Shown: positions 6,186 to 14,934, counted from the stretch's first letter. The stretch is DNA of 35,797 bases from Bacteroidaceae bacterium (GCA_017467385.1 JAFTSK010000067.1:1-35797); one strand, 5' to 3'. Numbers and translations are program-made. The notes: generated by a model from the letters alone, not told the origin.

Positions 6186-9173
6186 ATGAATGAAAGAAAA
6201 TATATAAGAAGATTTTTATTGTTGAATGTCTTGCTTTGTTGGGTGGTCGGATTGAAAGCACAACACCAACCTACACTTCTCAGCGAGAAGGCGAACAGTA
6301 TGGAATGTCGGATGTGGGTGGACGACAAATTGACAAAAATGACGCTGAGAGAGAAAATCGGTCAGCTATTTATTCACACAGTAGCTCCACAAAATACACC
6401 GCAAAACAGAAAGAACATTCAGAATGCTGTAAAAGAATACAAGGTGGGTGGCCTACTTTTCTCGGGTGGAGAGTTGGCGAATCAGGTGAAGCTGACCAAC
6501 TATGCGCAGGAAATGGCTGAAATTCCTTTGTTGCTGACCTTTGACGGCGAATGGGGATTGGCCATGCGTCTGAAAGGTACTCCTACTTTTCCCAGAAACA
6601 GGGTGTTGGGATGTATTCAAGACAATGAATTGTTGTATGAATATGGCAAGGAAGTTGCCAGACAATGCCGGGAGATAGGCGTTCATATCAACTTTGCTCC
6701 GGTGGCAGATGTGGATAATAATCCCCAGAATCCGGTAATTAATACTCGGTCGTTTGGAGGTAATCCTCAAAACGTGGCCGAAAAGGTGATTGCTTATGCA
6801 CGTGGATTGGAAGCGGGTGGAGTGCTGTCGGTCAGCAAACATTTCCCCGGACATGGAGATACGAATGTAGATTCGCACAAGGCATTGCCGGTCTTGAACT
6901 TCTCGCGAGAACGATTGGATAGCATAGAACTTTACCCTTTCCGCAAAGCGGTAGAAGCCGGTTTGGGTGGAATGATGGTAGGACATCTGGAGGTACCTCA
7001 GTTGAGTAAGAAACCGGCCTCTTTGTCGTCCGAAGTGATTAATCTATTGAAGAAAGAGCTCGGTTTTCAAGGATTGGTCTTTACGGATGCGTTGGAAATG
7101 AAGGGTGTATCTAATAACTTGGATGTATGTGCTCGTGCTTTAATGGCGGGGAATGATATGCTTTTGGCTCCTCGAAACTTGAAACGGGAATTAGACGGCG
7201 TGTTGAATGCCATTAAGAAAGGTCAGCTTACCGAAGAGCAGATAACCGAGAAGTGCCGGAAAGTGCTTACATTCAAATATGCGCTTGGTTTGTATCAGAA
7301 ACCCTTTGTACAACTATCTGGATTGGAGCAACGATTGCATCAGCCAAATACTCAGGCTCTTAAGGAATGTCTTCAGCAAGCTGCGGTTACGGTGGCAAGC
7401 AATGCAGACGGTATGCTTCCTTTGGAGATGAATCTGAAAGGAACGGTGGTGTTGAATATCGGTAAACCACTTGAAGGAAAGGAATTTTATAACCGTTTGA
7501 AACAATATTTGTGGGTAGATCGGATTCAGGCGAATACAGATTCTTTGACTACTTTGCGCAAACGATTATCGGGATATGAAAGAATCATTGTGGCTATTCA
7601 TACGGAAAAGTATGATGCTTATAAGTCGTTGTTAACTTCCCTTTCTGAACAAAAACCGTTGGTGTATGTGTATCTGACTCCGTTGCGTCGGATGCATGAT
7701 AAAGGAACGGCTTGGAAAAAGGCTTCTGCGGTGATTTTAGGTCATTCGGGCGATAAAGCCGTCCAACAATTTGTGGCAGATGCTTTAGTGGGCAGGGTGA
7801 TTCCAACCGGAAGAGTGTCTGTGGAAGTGGAGGGATTTCTTCGTCCGGGAGACGGAGTAATGCTTGGAGAACAAGCTGCGAAGGTTTATCGCCCTCAAGA
7901 TCATGGAATGAACGAAACGGTTTTACGAAAAATAGATGAGATAGCTCTTGAAGGGATAAAAGCGAAAGCATATCCCGGTTGTCAGATTGTGGTGCAGAAG
8001 GACGGAGTGCCTGTTTACGATAAATGTTTCGGAACTTTTACTTACGAATCCTCTACAAAGGTTGCACCGGAGCATTTATACGATATCGCTTCCTTGACAA
8101 AGACAACAGCCACGTTGTTGGCAGTCATGAAACTTTATGATGAAGGTAAGTTTGGATTGACAGACCGTATTTCTAAGTATGTACCGGTTTTGAAAGGTAC
8201 TCCCAAAGAAAGGATAACAATAGAAGAACTTTTGTATCATCAGTCCGGTTTGCCGGCCTTTTGGCCTTTTTATCGGGAAGCCATAGATGACTCCAGTTAC
8301 GTTCGCCCTTTTGTGAGAGGATGGAGAGATGCCAATCATCGGTTGCAGATAGACAAAAAGTTGTTTGTGGCCAACTCTTTCAACTATAAAAAGGAATATG
8401 TTTCGACTGATTTGTCCGATAAGCATCCGTACCGAATATCAGATAGTTTGTATGTGAGTCCGGCTTTCTCAAAGCGTATGCTTGAAATGATAGCTTCGGA
8501 TGAAATTCCTTTGCGAGACCGTCGTTATCGGTACAGTTGTCTTAACTTCATGCTTCTGAAAGAAATGGTGGAAAATATATCCGGAGAAACATTGGATAGG
8601 TTCTTGGAAAGAGAGTTCTATCGACCGATGGGGCTGAAATACACACTTTATAAACCTTTGCAACGTTTTAAAAAAGACCAAATTGTGCCTACTGTGAAGC
8701 AAGATTATTTGCGTAATAGAATCCCGTTGCAAGGATATGTTCACGATGAAATTGCAGCCTTTATGGGAGGAGTTTCCGGTAATGCCGGTTTGTTCTCGAA
8801 TGCGCGTGATGTAGCGAAGGTGTATCAAATGTTTGTGGATGGAGGAATGTATGAAGGAAAACGGTATTTAAGTTTGGAAACCTGCAACCTCTTTATGAAT
8901 AAGAAATCGAGGGTAAGTCGTCGGGGATTAGGCTTTGATAAACCGGATAAATTGAATCCCTCTAAAGGACCTTGTGCTGAGGAAGCACCGGCGGAAGTGG
9001 TAGGACATACCGGATTTACAGGTACTTGTGCTTGGGCAGATCCAAAGAATCAGTTGGTGTTTGTTTTCTTGAGTAATCGAATTTATCCCCGTCCTTTTGA
9101 CCATAAAGCATTGATGAACTTAAATATTCGTCCTCGCATCCAACAGGTTATATATCAGGCTTTGAACAAGTGA
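6186..9173 (+). CDS. GH3 beta-N-acetylglucosaminidase fused to a serine hydrolase (beta-lactamase fold)
   Basis: A 995-residue, two-enzyme envelope protein. I chose ATG 6186; an in-frame TTG at 6174 lies upstream, but the signal peptide (RFLLLNVLLCWVVGLKAQ) fits the ATG. Residues about 40-370 are a NagZ-like GH3 barrel: KHFPGHGD from Lys218 holds the His-Asp general acid pair, and FTDALEMKG holds the nucleophile Asp301. A GH3 C-terminal-like domain follows (about 375-565). Residues about 580-990 form a beta-lactamase/DD-peptidase-like hydrolase with SLTK (Ser636, Lys639), YSC (Tyr783) and HTG (941-943). The third residue of the usual YxN motif is Cys785 rather than Asn. GH3 plus serine hydrolase fusions are common in Bacteroidetes and probably process peptidoglycan fragments; that role is inferred. 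The gene appears to be transcribed alone. Confidence 0.9.
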   Translation: MNERKYIRRFLLLNVLLCWVVGLKAQHQPTLLSEKANSMECRMWVDDKLTKMTLREKIGQLFIHTVAPQNTPQNRKNIQNAVKEYKVGGLLFSGGELANQVKLTNYAQEMAEIPLLLTFDGEWGLAMRLKGTPTFPRNRVLGCIQDNELLYEYGKEVARQCREIGVHINFAPVADVDNNPQNPVINTRSFGGNPQNVAEKVIAYARGLEAGGVLSVSKHFPGHGDTNVDSHKALPVLNFSRERLDSIELYPFRKAVEAGLGGMMVGHLEVPQLSKKPASLSSEVINLLKKELGFQGLVFTDALEMKGVSNNLDVCARALMAGNDMLLAPRNLKRELDGVLNAIKKGQLTEEQITEKCRKVLTFKYALGLYQKPFVQLSGLEQRLHQPNTQALKECLQQAAVTVASNADGMLPLEMNLKGTVVLNIGKPLEGKEFYNRLKQYLWVDRIQANTDSLTTLRKRLSGYERIIVAIHTEKYDAYKSLLTSLSEQKPLVYVYLTPLRRMHDKGTAWKKASAVILGHSGDKAVQQFVADALVGRVIPTGRVSVEVEGFLRPGDGVMLGEQAAKVYRPQDHGMNETVLRKIDEIALEGIKAKAYPGCQIVVQKDGVPVYDKCFGTFTYESSTKVAPEHLYDIASLTKTTATLLAVMKLYDEGKFGLTDRISKYVPVLKGTPKERITIEELLYHQSGLPAFWPFYREAIDDSSYVRPFVRGWRDANHRLQIDKKLFVANSFNYKKEYVSTDLSDKHPYRISDSLYVSPAFSKRMLEMIASDEIPLRDRRYRYSCLNFMLLKEMVENISGETLDRFLEREFYRPMGLKYTLYKPLQRFKKDQIVPTVKQDYLRNRIPLQGYVHDEIAAFMGGVSGNAGLFSNARDVAKVYQMFVDGGMYEGKRYLSLETCNLFMNKKSRVSRRGLGFDKPDKLNPSKGPCAEEAPAEVVGHTGFTGTCAWADPKNQLVFVFLSNRIYPRPFDHKALMNLNIRPRIQQVIYQALNK

Positions 9174-9190
9174 TGGAATTTAGACTTAGT

Positions 9191-9209
9191 ACAAATTACG
9201 GAAATTTGT
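9191..9209. promoter_or_regulatory. Palindrome upstream of ferredoxin
   Basis: ACAAATT (9191-9197) and AATTTGT (9203-9209) are perfect inverted 7-mers around ACGGA. The site is 34 bases upstream of the ferredoxin -7 element and 18 bases after the GH3 stop. It could be an operator; it is too AT-rich and lacks the T-run of a terminator. Confidence 0.3.
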
Positions 9210-9242
9210 GCAAACTGGATGATAATGAAAGCAGAAAAGCTG

Positions 9243-9250
9243 TATCTTTG
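9243..9250 (+). promoter_or_regulatory. -7 element for ferredoxin
   Basis: TATCTTTG exactly fits TAnnTTTG. It lies 39 bases before the ferredoxin ATG, giving a leader of about 36 bases. No good -33 TTTG is seen at the expected distance. Confidence 0.65.
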
Positions 9251-9289
9251 TCCAATCAATTAGTACTAATAACTTAAATAAAAAAGAAA

Positions 9290-9460
9290 ATGGCTTACGT
9301 AATTAGTGACGATTGTATCGCTTGCGGTACTTGTATCGATGAATGTCCAGTAGGAGCAATCTCGGAAGGTGATAAGTATTCTATCGATCCAGATGCTTGT
9401 ACAGAATGTGGAACTTGTGCAGATGCTTGTCCGTCAGAAGCTATTAGCTTGGGCGAATAA
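9290..9460 (+). CDS. 2[4Fe-4S] ferredoxin, 56 residues
   Basis: A complete clostridial-type ferredoxin of 56 residues. Two cysteine clusters of the form CxxCxxCxxxCP are present: Cys9, 12, 15, 19 and Cys37, 40, 43, 47, each followed by Pro, so each can contribute to a [4Fe-4S] cluster in the classical swapped arrangement. The protein is acidic, as expected for a soluble low-potential electron carrier. In anaerobes such ferredoxins link pyruvate:ferredoxin oxidoreductase and similar enzymes to hydrogenase or Rnf, but no redox partner is encoded nearby. It has its own promoter and terminator and so seems monocistronic. An out-of-frame open frame overlapping its 3' end is not a gene. Confidence 0.97.
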   Translation: MAYVISDDCIACGTCIDECPVGAISEGDKYSIDPDACTECGTCADACPSEAISLGE

Positions 9461-9480
9461 TACAATCGAAAGGTATGACG

Positions 9481-9515
9481 GAACGGCTGCTCTTATAAGA
9501 GTGGCCGTTCTTTTT
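9481..9515 (+). terminator. Terminator of ferredoxin
   Basis: GAACGGC (9481-9487) pairs with GCCGTTC (9504-9510); the inner CTCTTATAAGAG adds a further self-complementary stem. A run of five T follows. It lies 20 bases after the stop codon. Confidence 0.88.
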
Positions 9516-9527
9516 GGGAGAAAAAAT

Positions 9528-9551
9528 AAAGGACCGAAAAATCGGCCCTTT
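9528..9551 (-). terminator. Terminator of the aminotransferase operon
   Basis: On the minus strand AAAGGGCCGA pairs with TCGGTCCTTT (one mismatch) and is followed by ATTTTTT. It lies about 20 bases beyond the aminotransferase stop and converges with the ferredoxin terminator. Confidence 0.8.
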
Positions 9552-9571
9552 ATATATAATAAGGTATAGGC

Positions 9572-10765
9572 TTATTTTAGTTTAGCCAATGCTTCTTTGA
9601 TGCGTCGTATAGCTTCGACAATGTTTTCGTCAGAGGTTGCATAACTCATACGGATACATTCAGGGGCTCCAAACGAAGTTCCGCCTACGCAAGCTACATG
9701 GGCTTCTTTCAACAGATACATGGCGAGGTCGTCAGCATTCTTAATGATTGTATTTCCTACTGATTTACCGAAGAACGAATCGCACTTAGGGAATAAATAA
9801 AAAGCTCCTTGCGGGGTGTTTACTTCAAATCCCGGAATTTCCTTTGCTAATTTTACAATCAAATCTCGGCGGCGTTCAAAAGCGGCTCTCATTTCTTTCA
9901 CAGGTTCTTGGGTTCCGGTATATGCGGCTTCGGCAGCCTTTTGCGAAACAGAACAAGGGCCTGAGGTGTATTGTCCTTGCAGTTTGTTGACTCCCTTTAC
10001 TAACCATTCCGGTCCGGCAATAAACCCGATTCTCCATCCGGTCATAGCGTATGCCTTTGATACTCCGTTGACGATGATAACGCGGTCGTGAACTTCTGGG
10101 AATTGTGCGATGCTTTCGTGTTTACCAATGTAGTTGATATGTTCGTAAATCTCATCAGCAATGACAAACACTTCCGGATGTTTGGCCAATACGGTGGCCA
10201 AGCCTGCCAACTCTTCCTTGCTGTACACAGAACCAGTTGGGTTGGATGGTGAGCAAAGTATTAATGCCTTTGTCTTTGAAGTGATGGCCGCTTCTAATTG
10301 TTCTGGAGTAATCTTGAAGTTTTGTTCGATACCGGCAGCGATGATCACCGGAGTTCCATCTGCCATTTTAACCATTTCCGGATAACTTACCCAATAAGGT
10401 GCCGGTACGATGACTTCATCTCCTTCATTGACTAAAGCCATGATAACGTTGCAAACAGATTGCTTGGCTCCGTTTGCGCAGGAAATCTGGGCGGCTGTAT
10501 ATGTCAGTCCGTTTTCATTCTTCAACTTGGCTACAATGGCGTTGCGTAAGGCCGGATATCCAGGTACGGGAGAATATCTTGAATAATTTTCATCAATAGC
10601 CTTTTTGGCGGCTTCTTTGATATGCTCCGGTGTGTTGAAGTCCGGCTCACCTACACTTAAATTGATGACATCAATTCCTTGTGCCTTTAGCTCACCACTC
10701 TTTTGCGACATGGCTAATGTAGCTGAAGGTGAAAGTCTGTTCAGACGATTTGATAATTGGCTCAT
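9572..10765 (-). CDS. PLP-dependent aspartate-type aminotransferase (class I/II)
   Basis: A 397-residue fold type I aminotransferase resembling the Ib aspartate aminotransferases. Landmarks are LSVGEPDFNTP (36-46), the PLP ring contact near Tyr124 and Trp125 (PAPYWVSYPE), SNPTG with Asn175, ADEIYEH with Asp204 and Tyr207, and the Schiff-base lysine Lys237 in NGVSKAYAMTGWRIG. The C-terminal domain has the conserved Arg in CIRMSYATS near residue 376. It probably interconverts aspartate and oxaloacetate with 2-oxoglutarate and glutamate; closely related enzymes use other substrates (prephenate, aromatic acids), so exact specificity is not settled by sequence. It is the last gene of a likely operon after the Lpt permease and ribBA, 40 bases from ribBA. 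Confidence 0.9.
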   Translation of the reverse strand: MSQLSNRLNRLSPSATLAMSQKSGELKAQGIDVINLSVGEPDFNTPEHIKEAAKKAIDENYSRYSPVPGYPALRNAIVAKLKNENGLTYTAAQISCANGAKQSVCNVIMALVNEGDEVIVPAPYWVSYPEMVKMADGTPVIIAAGIEQNFKITPEQLEAAITSKTKALILCSPSNPTGSVYSKEELAGLATVLAKHPEVFVIADEIYEHINYIGKHESIAQFPEVHDRVIIVNGVSKAYAMTGWRIGFIAGPEWLVKGVNKLQGQYTSGPCSVSQKAAEAAYTGTQEPVKEMRAAFERRRDLIVKLAKEIPGFEVNTPQGAFYLFPKCDSFFGKSVGNTIIKNADDLAMYLLKEAHVACVGGTSFGAPECIRMSYATSDENIVEAIRRIKEALAKLK

Positions 10766-10805
10766 AGTTATTCTCTTTTTACAATTGTTTGGCTAATACC
10801 TTAGT

Positions 10806-12020
10806 TTATTTATTGAAATGTAATGTGTGTCCCATTCTATCTTTCTTGGTTTTCAGATAGCGTTCATTGAATTCGTTGGGTGTGATTTCAATAGGTACGT
10901 TTTCTTCTACTGAAAGGCCGTATGATTCCAAGCCTACTCGCTTTACCGGATTGTTGGTAATCAAGCGCATCTTGCTTACACCGATTGTGCGAAGGATTTC
11001 TGCGCCGACACCGTAATCGCGTTCATCGGCTTTGTGTCCTAAGCAGAGGTTGGCATCTACGGTATCCATACCATTTTCTTGCAATTTATAGGCTTTCATC
11101 TTTTCCATCAAACCAATTCCTCGACCTTCTTGGTTCAGGTAAACAACTACGCCTTTGCCTTCCTTTTCAATCATCTGCAAAGATTTGTGGAGCTGTTCTC
11201 CGCAATCGCAACGCATGGAACCGAAAATGTCACCGGTCATACAAGATGAATGCACGCGAACCAATACCGGTTCGGCTGGTTTGATTTCGCCTTTAATGAT
11301 TGCAATATGTTCCAAACCATTGCTCTTCTGGCGGAAAGGTATCAGACGGAAATGGCCGTATTCGGTTGGCATGTCTACTTCTACACCTCTTTCTACCAAT
11401 GATTCTTGTTTCAGACGATAAGCGATGAGGTCTCGGATAGCAATGATTTTGATGCCGAACTTGCGAGATTTTTCGATTAGCTGTGGCATGCGTGCCATTG
11501 TTCCATCTTCATTCATGATTTCAATTAAAGCGGCGGCTGGCTGTAACCCGGCTAAACGCGCCATATCAATAGAGGCTTCAGTATGTCCGGCTCTCTTTAA
11601 AACGCCTTTGTCTTGCGCATAAAGTGGGTTGATATGTCCCGGACGACCAAAGGTTGAAGGAGTGGACGTTGGATCGGCCAATGCCTGAATGGTAGCGGCA
11701 CGATCATAGATGGAAACTCCGGTGGTACATCCTTCTATCTTATCAACAGTAACGGTAAAGGGAGTTCCTAAAATAGAAGTGTTATTGCTAACTTGCTTTT
11801 CAAGTTCCAGTTCTGCACAACGTTGAAGGGTAATAGGGGCGCATAACACACCACGACCTTCTTTTAGCATGAAGTTGACAGCTTCAGGAGTTATCTTTTC
11901 GGCTGCAATGATAAAGTCTCCTTCATTTTCGCGGTCTTCGTCATCTACTACAATGATAAACTTCCCTTCGCGAAAATCGGCGATAGCTTCTTCAATCGTA
12001 TTTAATTTGAATTCTTCCAT
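10806..12020 (-). CDS. ribBA: Bifunctional DHBP synthase / GTP cyclohydrolase II
   Basis: A 404-residue fusion that supplies both precursors of riboflavin. Residues 1-205 are 3,4-dihydroxy-2-butanone 4-phosphate synthase, acting on ribulose 5-phosphate: [13 protein letters not shown] (24-36) holds the metal-binding acidic residues and [16 protein letters not shown] (143-158) the conserved substrate loop. Residues about 210-400 are GTP cyclohydrolase II with the zinc cysteines Cys260, Cys271 and Cys273 in [17 protein letters not shown], plus [11 protein letters not shown] (294-304). Both halves look intact. It starts 4 bases after the Lpt permease stop, which points to translational coupling. 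No FMN riboswitch is visible upstream; transcription seems to come from the permease promoter. Confidence 0.96.
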   Translation of the reverse strand: MEEFKLNTIEEAIADFREGKFIIVVDDEDRENEGDFIIAAEKITPEAVNFMLKEGRGVLCAPITLQRCAELELEKQVSNNTSILGTPFTVTVDKIEGCTTGVSIYDRAATIQALADPTSTPSTFGRPGHINPLYAQDKGVLKRAGHTEASIDMARLAGLQPAAALIEIMNEDGTMARMPQLIEKSRKFGIKIIAIRDLIAYRLKQESLVERGVEVDMPTEYGHFRLIPFRQKSNGLEHIAIIKGEIKPAEPVLVRVHSSCMTGDIFGSMRCDCGEQLHKSLQMIEKEGKGVVVYLNQEGRGIGLMEKMKAYKLQENGMDTVDANLCLGHKADERDYGVGAEILRTIGVSKMRLITNNPVKRVGLESYGLSVEENVPIEITPNEFNERYLKTKKDRMGHTLHFNK

Positions 12021-12024
12021 AGAG

Positions 12025-13926
12025 TTAGATATATTTATTTTTAATTATTTCTTGTATATTATTATTGGTTTCAGTAATGTTCTTTAAGTCTTTTTCTAAT
12101 CTTCGGCCGAATAACCAGATACGGAAATAGAAGAACAATCCTATCGGTACAAATATTCCCAATAAAATGTTCAGCCAACGATGGTCGGATGGACTTTTAT
12201 GAGCCTGGGTAGATAGTATCGGATAGTTGTTCAATTGGTTAAGTAAATAACGGTCTTTGGTGTTAGCCAATTCACTGATAGTTTTTTCCAACAGTTCGCT
12301 AATGTTTGCAATGGCGTTGTCCGGACCGTCGTTTGTGAAGATGCGATAATAGTTGGGCGCACTTCCTAACGGATGATTGCTTAAATAGGCTTGACATTCT
12401 TTGGAAAGTGTATCCAACTGACTGTAAATACGGGTGTATTCAGGATCATTAATGATCACTTCTTTCTTGTAAATGTGTCGTGAAGAACGAAGCCCGAATA
12501 GCCAACGGAAGAAGTTCAGATACATTTCAAGATTGAATACAATCGAGTCTTTGTTGGATTTGTAAGTAAAGAAAGCACCGATAGGAGCTAATACAAGCGT
12601 ACTCATCCACACCCCTAAAATCATGTTCATCTCGCCACTTTTTGCCACGCGGGTAGAACCGGAGTCGATAATATAATAAAGGATAAAGATGATAACCGAT
12701 ATGACAACAGGCAATCCCAATCCCCCTTTGCGGATAATGGCTCCTAACGAGGCTCCGATGAAGAAGAATATCAAACAACTGAGTGAAAGAGTAAATTTCT
12801 GGTGCCAGTCTGTCAAGTGACTACGGATTTTTTTATCTGTATCCTTCATTTGTTTACCCTTTAAATCCCAATCATCAGCCAATCTTCCGATTGTTTGAGT
12901 AACATTGGTCAGTACATCGTTCTTTTGGGCTAATGTATAGGTGTTGAACAAGCTATCTGTATTGATGGTAGCCGGCAAACGATTTTCTGCCAGTAAAATG
13001 GAATCTTTTTTGGCTATTCTGGTAGGTTTATAAGTTTGTGCTTTGATTTGGGTGTACATGGAACGTCCAATGCTGTCTGCCCGATAACTTAATGAGTCGA
13101 TGGAACGGTCAATGGCGGCCATGTCTTTACTGTCCGAACGGTCGCTTAAATAGCTACCGTCCACCATATCAAACCCACCGTCAAATTCAATCATGATATG
13201 CTTCTCTCTAAAACTTTCCCGGCGATAGGGAACGTTCTTGGAAGAAATGGTTTGTGATTTCAGGTTCTCGAACTGCTCTCCGTTGTATAAATGCAAATAC
13301 AAATGCTTCTTGTCTGCGGTCATTTCCATTTTCCCTTCGGATGACCAGATAATATGTGCATTCTCGAATCCATCGGAAAAGTTGTAGATAAGTACATCCT
13401 TCATGATGCCGGTTTCCTTATCCTTCTTCTTTACGTAGATGTTATACCCGTCAATGTCGCTGTAGAAGACACCTTCAGGAATGTCTAATTCCGGAGAAGT
13501 CTGCTTCATGGATACCAATAACGTAAGTAGCTTTAATTTAGCTTCGGGGGCAATGACATTCTGAAAATAGAATGAAGTGCATCCTAAAAATGTACAGAAG
13601 ATTACCAACGGCCAAATAATCCGAAGCAAAGGAATACCCGCTGCCTTCATTGACAGAAGTTCATAACGTTCGCCAAAATTACCGAAAGTCATCAAAGCAG
13701 CCAGAAGAATGGCCAACGGGAGAGACAACGGTATCAATGTCAATGCTGAATAGAAGAAGAATTGGGCAAGAACACTAATCTCCAATCCTTTTCCTACCAT
13801 TTCATCGACATATCTCCATAAGAACTGCATCATGAAGATGAAGAGACAAATGAAGAATGTTCCTGCAAAAAGTAACAGGAAACTTTTGAGTATAAATATA
13901 TCTAATTTCTTTATGCGTAGCTTCAT
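12025..13926 (-). CDS. LptF/LptG-family permease, long form
   Basis: A 633-residue inner-membrane protein of the YjgP/YjgQ family, which forms the transmembrane part of the LptB2FG lipopolysaccharide extraction machine. Hydrophobic segments lie near residues 9-33, 52-80 and 100-122. A large soluble periplasmic region (about 130-375, the jellyroll-type domain) follows, then three segments near 380-398, 405-425 and 435-458. The family motif [14 protein letters not shown] (85-98) is present. Unlike the roughly 360-residue E. coli LptF and LptG, it has a long C-terminal extension (460-633) with a further hydrophobic segment near 582-604 and a basic tail. Long forms of this kind are, as far as I recall, usual in Bacteroidetes. 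It is the first gene of the permease-ribBA-aminotransferase operon. Confidence 0.88.
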   Translation of the reverse strand: MKLRIKKLDIFILKSFLLLFAGTFFICLFIFMMQFLWRYVDEMVGKGLEISVLAQFFFYSALTLIPLSLPLAILLAALMTFGNFGERYELLSMKAAGIPLLRIIWPLVIFCTFLGCTSFYFQNVIAPEAKLKLLTLLVSMKQTSPELDIPEGVFYSDIDGYNIYVKKKDKETGIMKDVLIYNFSDGFENAHIIWSSEGKMEMTADKKHLYLHLYNGEQFENLKSQTISSKNVPYRRESFREKHIMIEFDGGFDMVDGSYLSDRSDSKDMAAIDRSIDSLSYRADSIGRSMYTQIKAQTYKPTRIAKKDSILLAENRLPATINTDSLFNTYTLAQKNDVLTNVTQTIGRLADDWDLKGKQMKDTDKKIRSHLTDWHQKFTLSLSCLIFFFIGASLGAIIRKGGLGLPVVISVIIFILYYIIDSGSTRVAKSGEMNMILGVWMSTLVLAPIGAFFTYKSNKDSIVFNLEMYLNFFRWLFGLRSSRHIYKKEVIINDPEYTRIYSQLDTLSKECQAYLSNHPLGSAPNYYRIFTNDGPDNAIANISELLEKTISELANTKDRYLLNQLNNYPILSTQAHKSPSDHRWLNILLGIFVPIGLFFYFRIWLFGRRLEKDLKNITETNNNIQEIIKNKYI

Positions 13927-13952
13927 GCTTTCTTTTGTACCAAATCAAAGCA

Positions 13953-13960
13953 CAAAAATA
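13953..13960 (-). promoter_or_regulatory. -7 element for the Lpt permease operon
   Basis: TATTTTTG followed by TGC on the minus strand fits TAnnTTTG and would start transcription near 13949, about 23 bases before the ATG. Confidence 0.55.
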
Positions 13961-14007
13961 GCATAAAAAATGGAGAGCATAGATATGTTTTGACTATTTT
14001 TTATAAT

Positions 14008-14394
14008 TTATAGCCCACTTACCCTTCTCATCTTTTCAATGTCTGACTCCCAAAGGTCTTTTAAGTCTTCTATTTCGTCTGTTTCGGCAAAGTCTGTTAT
14101 TTCTAACATCAAGTCTTCGGTTAGCTCGTTGTACACCAACTTCAACTCGAAGTAACTTTTGTGATCTTCATCGTCTAACCAATGAAAACGTATGAAGCTG
14201 TTTGTCCGACAATGAACAACTTCTGCCTGGCGGGTTTCCGTCTTTCCCCAACGGAAGGTAAATAGTTTGTCTTCGGCGTTCACTCTGTCGGCAAACCATG
14301 TTTCAAGTCCTGACGGAGTGCTGATGATAGACCACACAATATTGCTTGAACCGGCCTTTAGCATGTATTCCATGCGTACCTTTGTCTTTCCCAT
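14008..14394 (-). CDS. START-like (SRPBCC) domain protein
   Basis: A 128-residue cytoplasmic protein from ATG 14394; an in-frame TTG two codons upstream (14400) is possible but less likely. It resembles the AHSA1/START-like branch of the SRPBCC fold found across Bacteroidetes: IVWSIISTPSGLETWFADRV near the N-terminus, a run of beta strands (KLFTFRWG, AEVVHCRTNSFIRFHW, SYFELKLVYNE, LMLEITDFA) and a C-terminal helix ending in an acidic-basic tail (LKDLWESDIEKMRRVSGL). Such proteins bind small hydrophobic ligands or act as chaperone cofactors, but the role of this subfamily is not known. It faces away from the tRNA pair and has about 80 bases before the Lpt permease on the same strand, so co-transcription is possible, although the permease has its own -7 motif. 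Confidence 0.85.
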   Translation of the reverse strand: MGKTKVRMEYMLKAGSSNIVWSIISTPSGLETWFADRVNAEDKLFTFRWGKTETRQAEVVHCRTNSFIRFHWLDDEDHKSYFELKLVYNELTEDLMLEITDFAETDEIEDLKDLWESDIEKMRRVSGL

Positions 14395-14568
14395 AGTCAA
14401 TGTTTTAAAGTTTCGGGCGCAAATTAAGTCATTTTTTTTATATAGACACTATATATAGGTATATATTTTGTGAATAATATGTTTTTTAACGAATGGTCTA
14501 AATGACTAATTTTCTTCTTAATGACTAAAAAATATGGAAAAGAACTTGTGTAATTCAAAATATACTCC

Positions 14569-14576
14569 TATCTTTG
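14569..14576 (+). promoter_or_regulatory. -7 element for the tRNA pair
   Basis: TATCTTTG is an exact TAnnTTTG match followed by GCACC, with CTTG about 20 bases upstream (14545-14548) as the -33 element. Transcription would start about 18 bases before the first tRNA. Confidence 0.75.
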
Positions 14577-14597
14577 CACCCGCAAATCAGAAATGAT

Positions 14598-14671
14598 GGC
14601 GGGATAGCTCAGCTGGTTAGAGCGCATGATTCATAATCATGAGGTCCCCGGTTCAATCCCGGGTCCCGCTA
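14598..14671 (+). tRNA. tRNA-Met (anticodon CAT), copy 1
   Basis: A 74-nt cloverleaf: acceptor GGCGGGA/TCCCGCT, D arm GCTC/GAGC, anticodon stem CATGA/TCATG with loop TTCATAA (anticodon CAT), T arm CCCGG/CCGGG with TTCAATC. The discriminator is A and the genome encodes CCA directly after it (14672-14674). The anticodon stem lacks the GGG/CCC pairs of initiator tRNA, so it is elongator Met, or the CAT-anticodon isoleucine tRNA that is modified to read AUA. The first acceptor pair is a G-U wobble. Confidence 0.93.
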
Positions 14672-14683
14672 CCAAGAAAAAGA

Positions 14684-14723
14684 TTTTGCCGTTGGGTGGC
14701 TTCCACGCCTGGCGGTTTTTTTA
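14684..14723 (+). terminator. Imperfect hairpin and T-run between the two tRNAs
   Basis: An imperfect GC-rich stem (CCGTTGGGTGG with CCACGCCTGGCGG) is followed by seven T. It looks like a weak terminator. The second tRNA has no clear promoter of its own, so readthrough or processing at this point is implied. Confidence 0.5.
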
Positions 14724-14732
14724 TTGGAAGAT

Positions 14733-14806
14733 GGCGGGATAGCTCAGCTGGTTAGAGCGCATGATTCATAATCATGAGGTCCCCGGTTCAATCCCGGGTC
14801 CCGCTA
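14733..14806 (+). tRNA. tRNA-Met (anticodon CAT), copy 2
   Basis: Identical base for base to the copy at 14598-14671 over all 74 nt, including the G1-U72 pair and anticodon CAT. Unlike copy 1 it is followed by CTA rather than CCA, so its 3' CCA must be added after transcription. Confidence 0.93.
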
Positions 14807-14808
14807 CT

Positions 14809-14847
14809 AAAAAAGAGGTTAAACTAATGAAGTTTGACCTCTTTTTT
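14809..14847 (+). terminator. Terminator after the tRNA pair
   Basis: AAAAAAGAGGTTAAACT pairs with AGTTTGACCTCTTTTTT (one mismatch) around a short loop and ends in a T-run directly after tRNA copy 2. Confidence 0.9.
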
Positions 14848-14882
14848 ATTTTCTTTTCCCTTTTTGCATTATTTAACGAGAT

Positions 14883-14918
14883 AAATTAGTTTAAGAACTA
14901 TTTAAATTAGTTTCTTTG
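14883..14918 (+). promoter_or_regulatory. Probable BlaI-type operator over the promoter
   Basis: AAATTAGTT (14883-14891) and AACTATTT (14896-14903) form a near-perfect dyad, and AAATTAGTTT recurs in direct orientation at 14904-14913. A near-consensus -7 element (TTTCTTTG, 14911-14918) overlaps the second copy. The position, 17-50 bases before the repressor ATG, suits autorepression by the BlaI-like protein. Confidence 0.55.
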
Positions 14919-14934
14919 CAAAAAACATGAAGCT

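Noticed and set aside
9369..9569. 66-residue open frame overlapping the ferredoxin gene
   Set aside because: It runs in another frame through the second cysteine cluster and through both terminators, so it cannot be a real gene.
14598..14806. tRNA-associated integration site of a mobile island
   Set aside because: The second tRNA copy is complete, not a partial att repeat, and no integrase or foreign DNA lies between or beside the copies.
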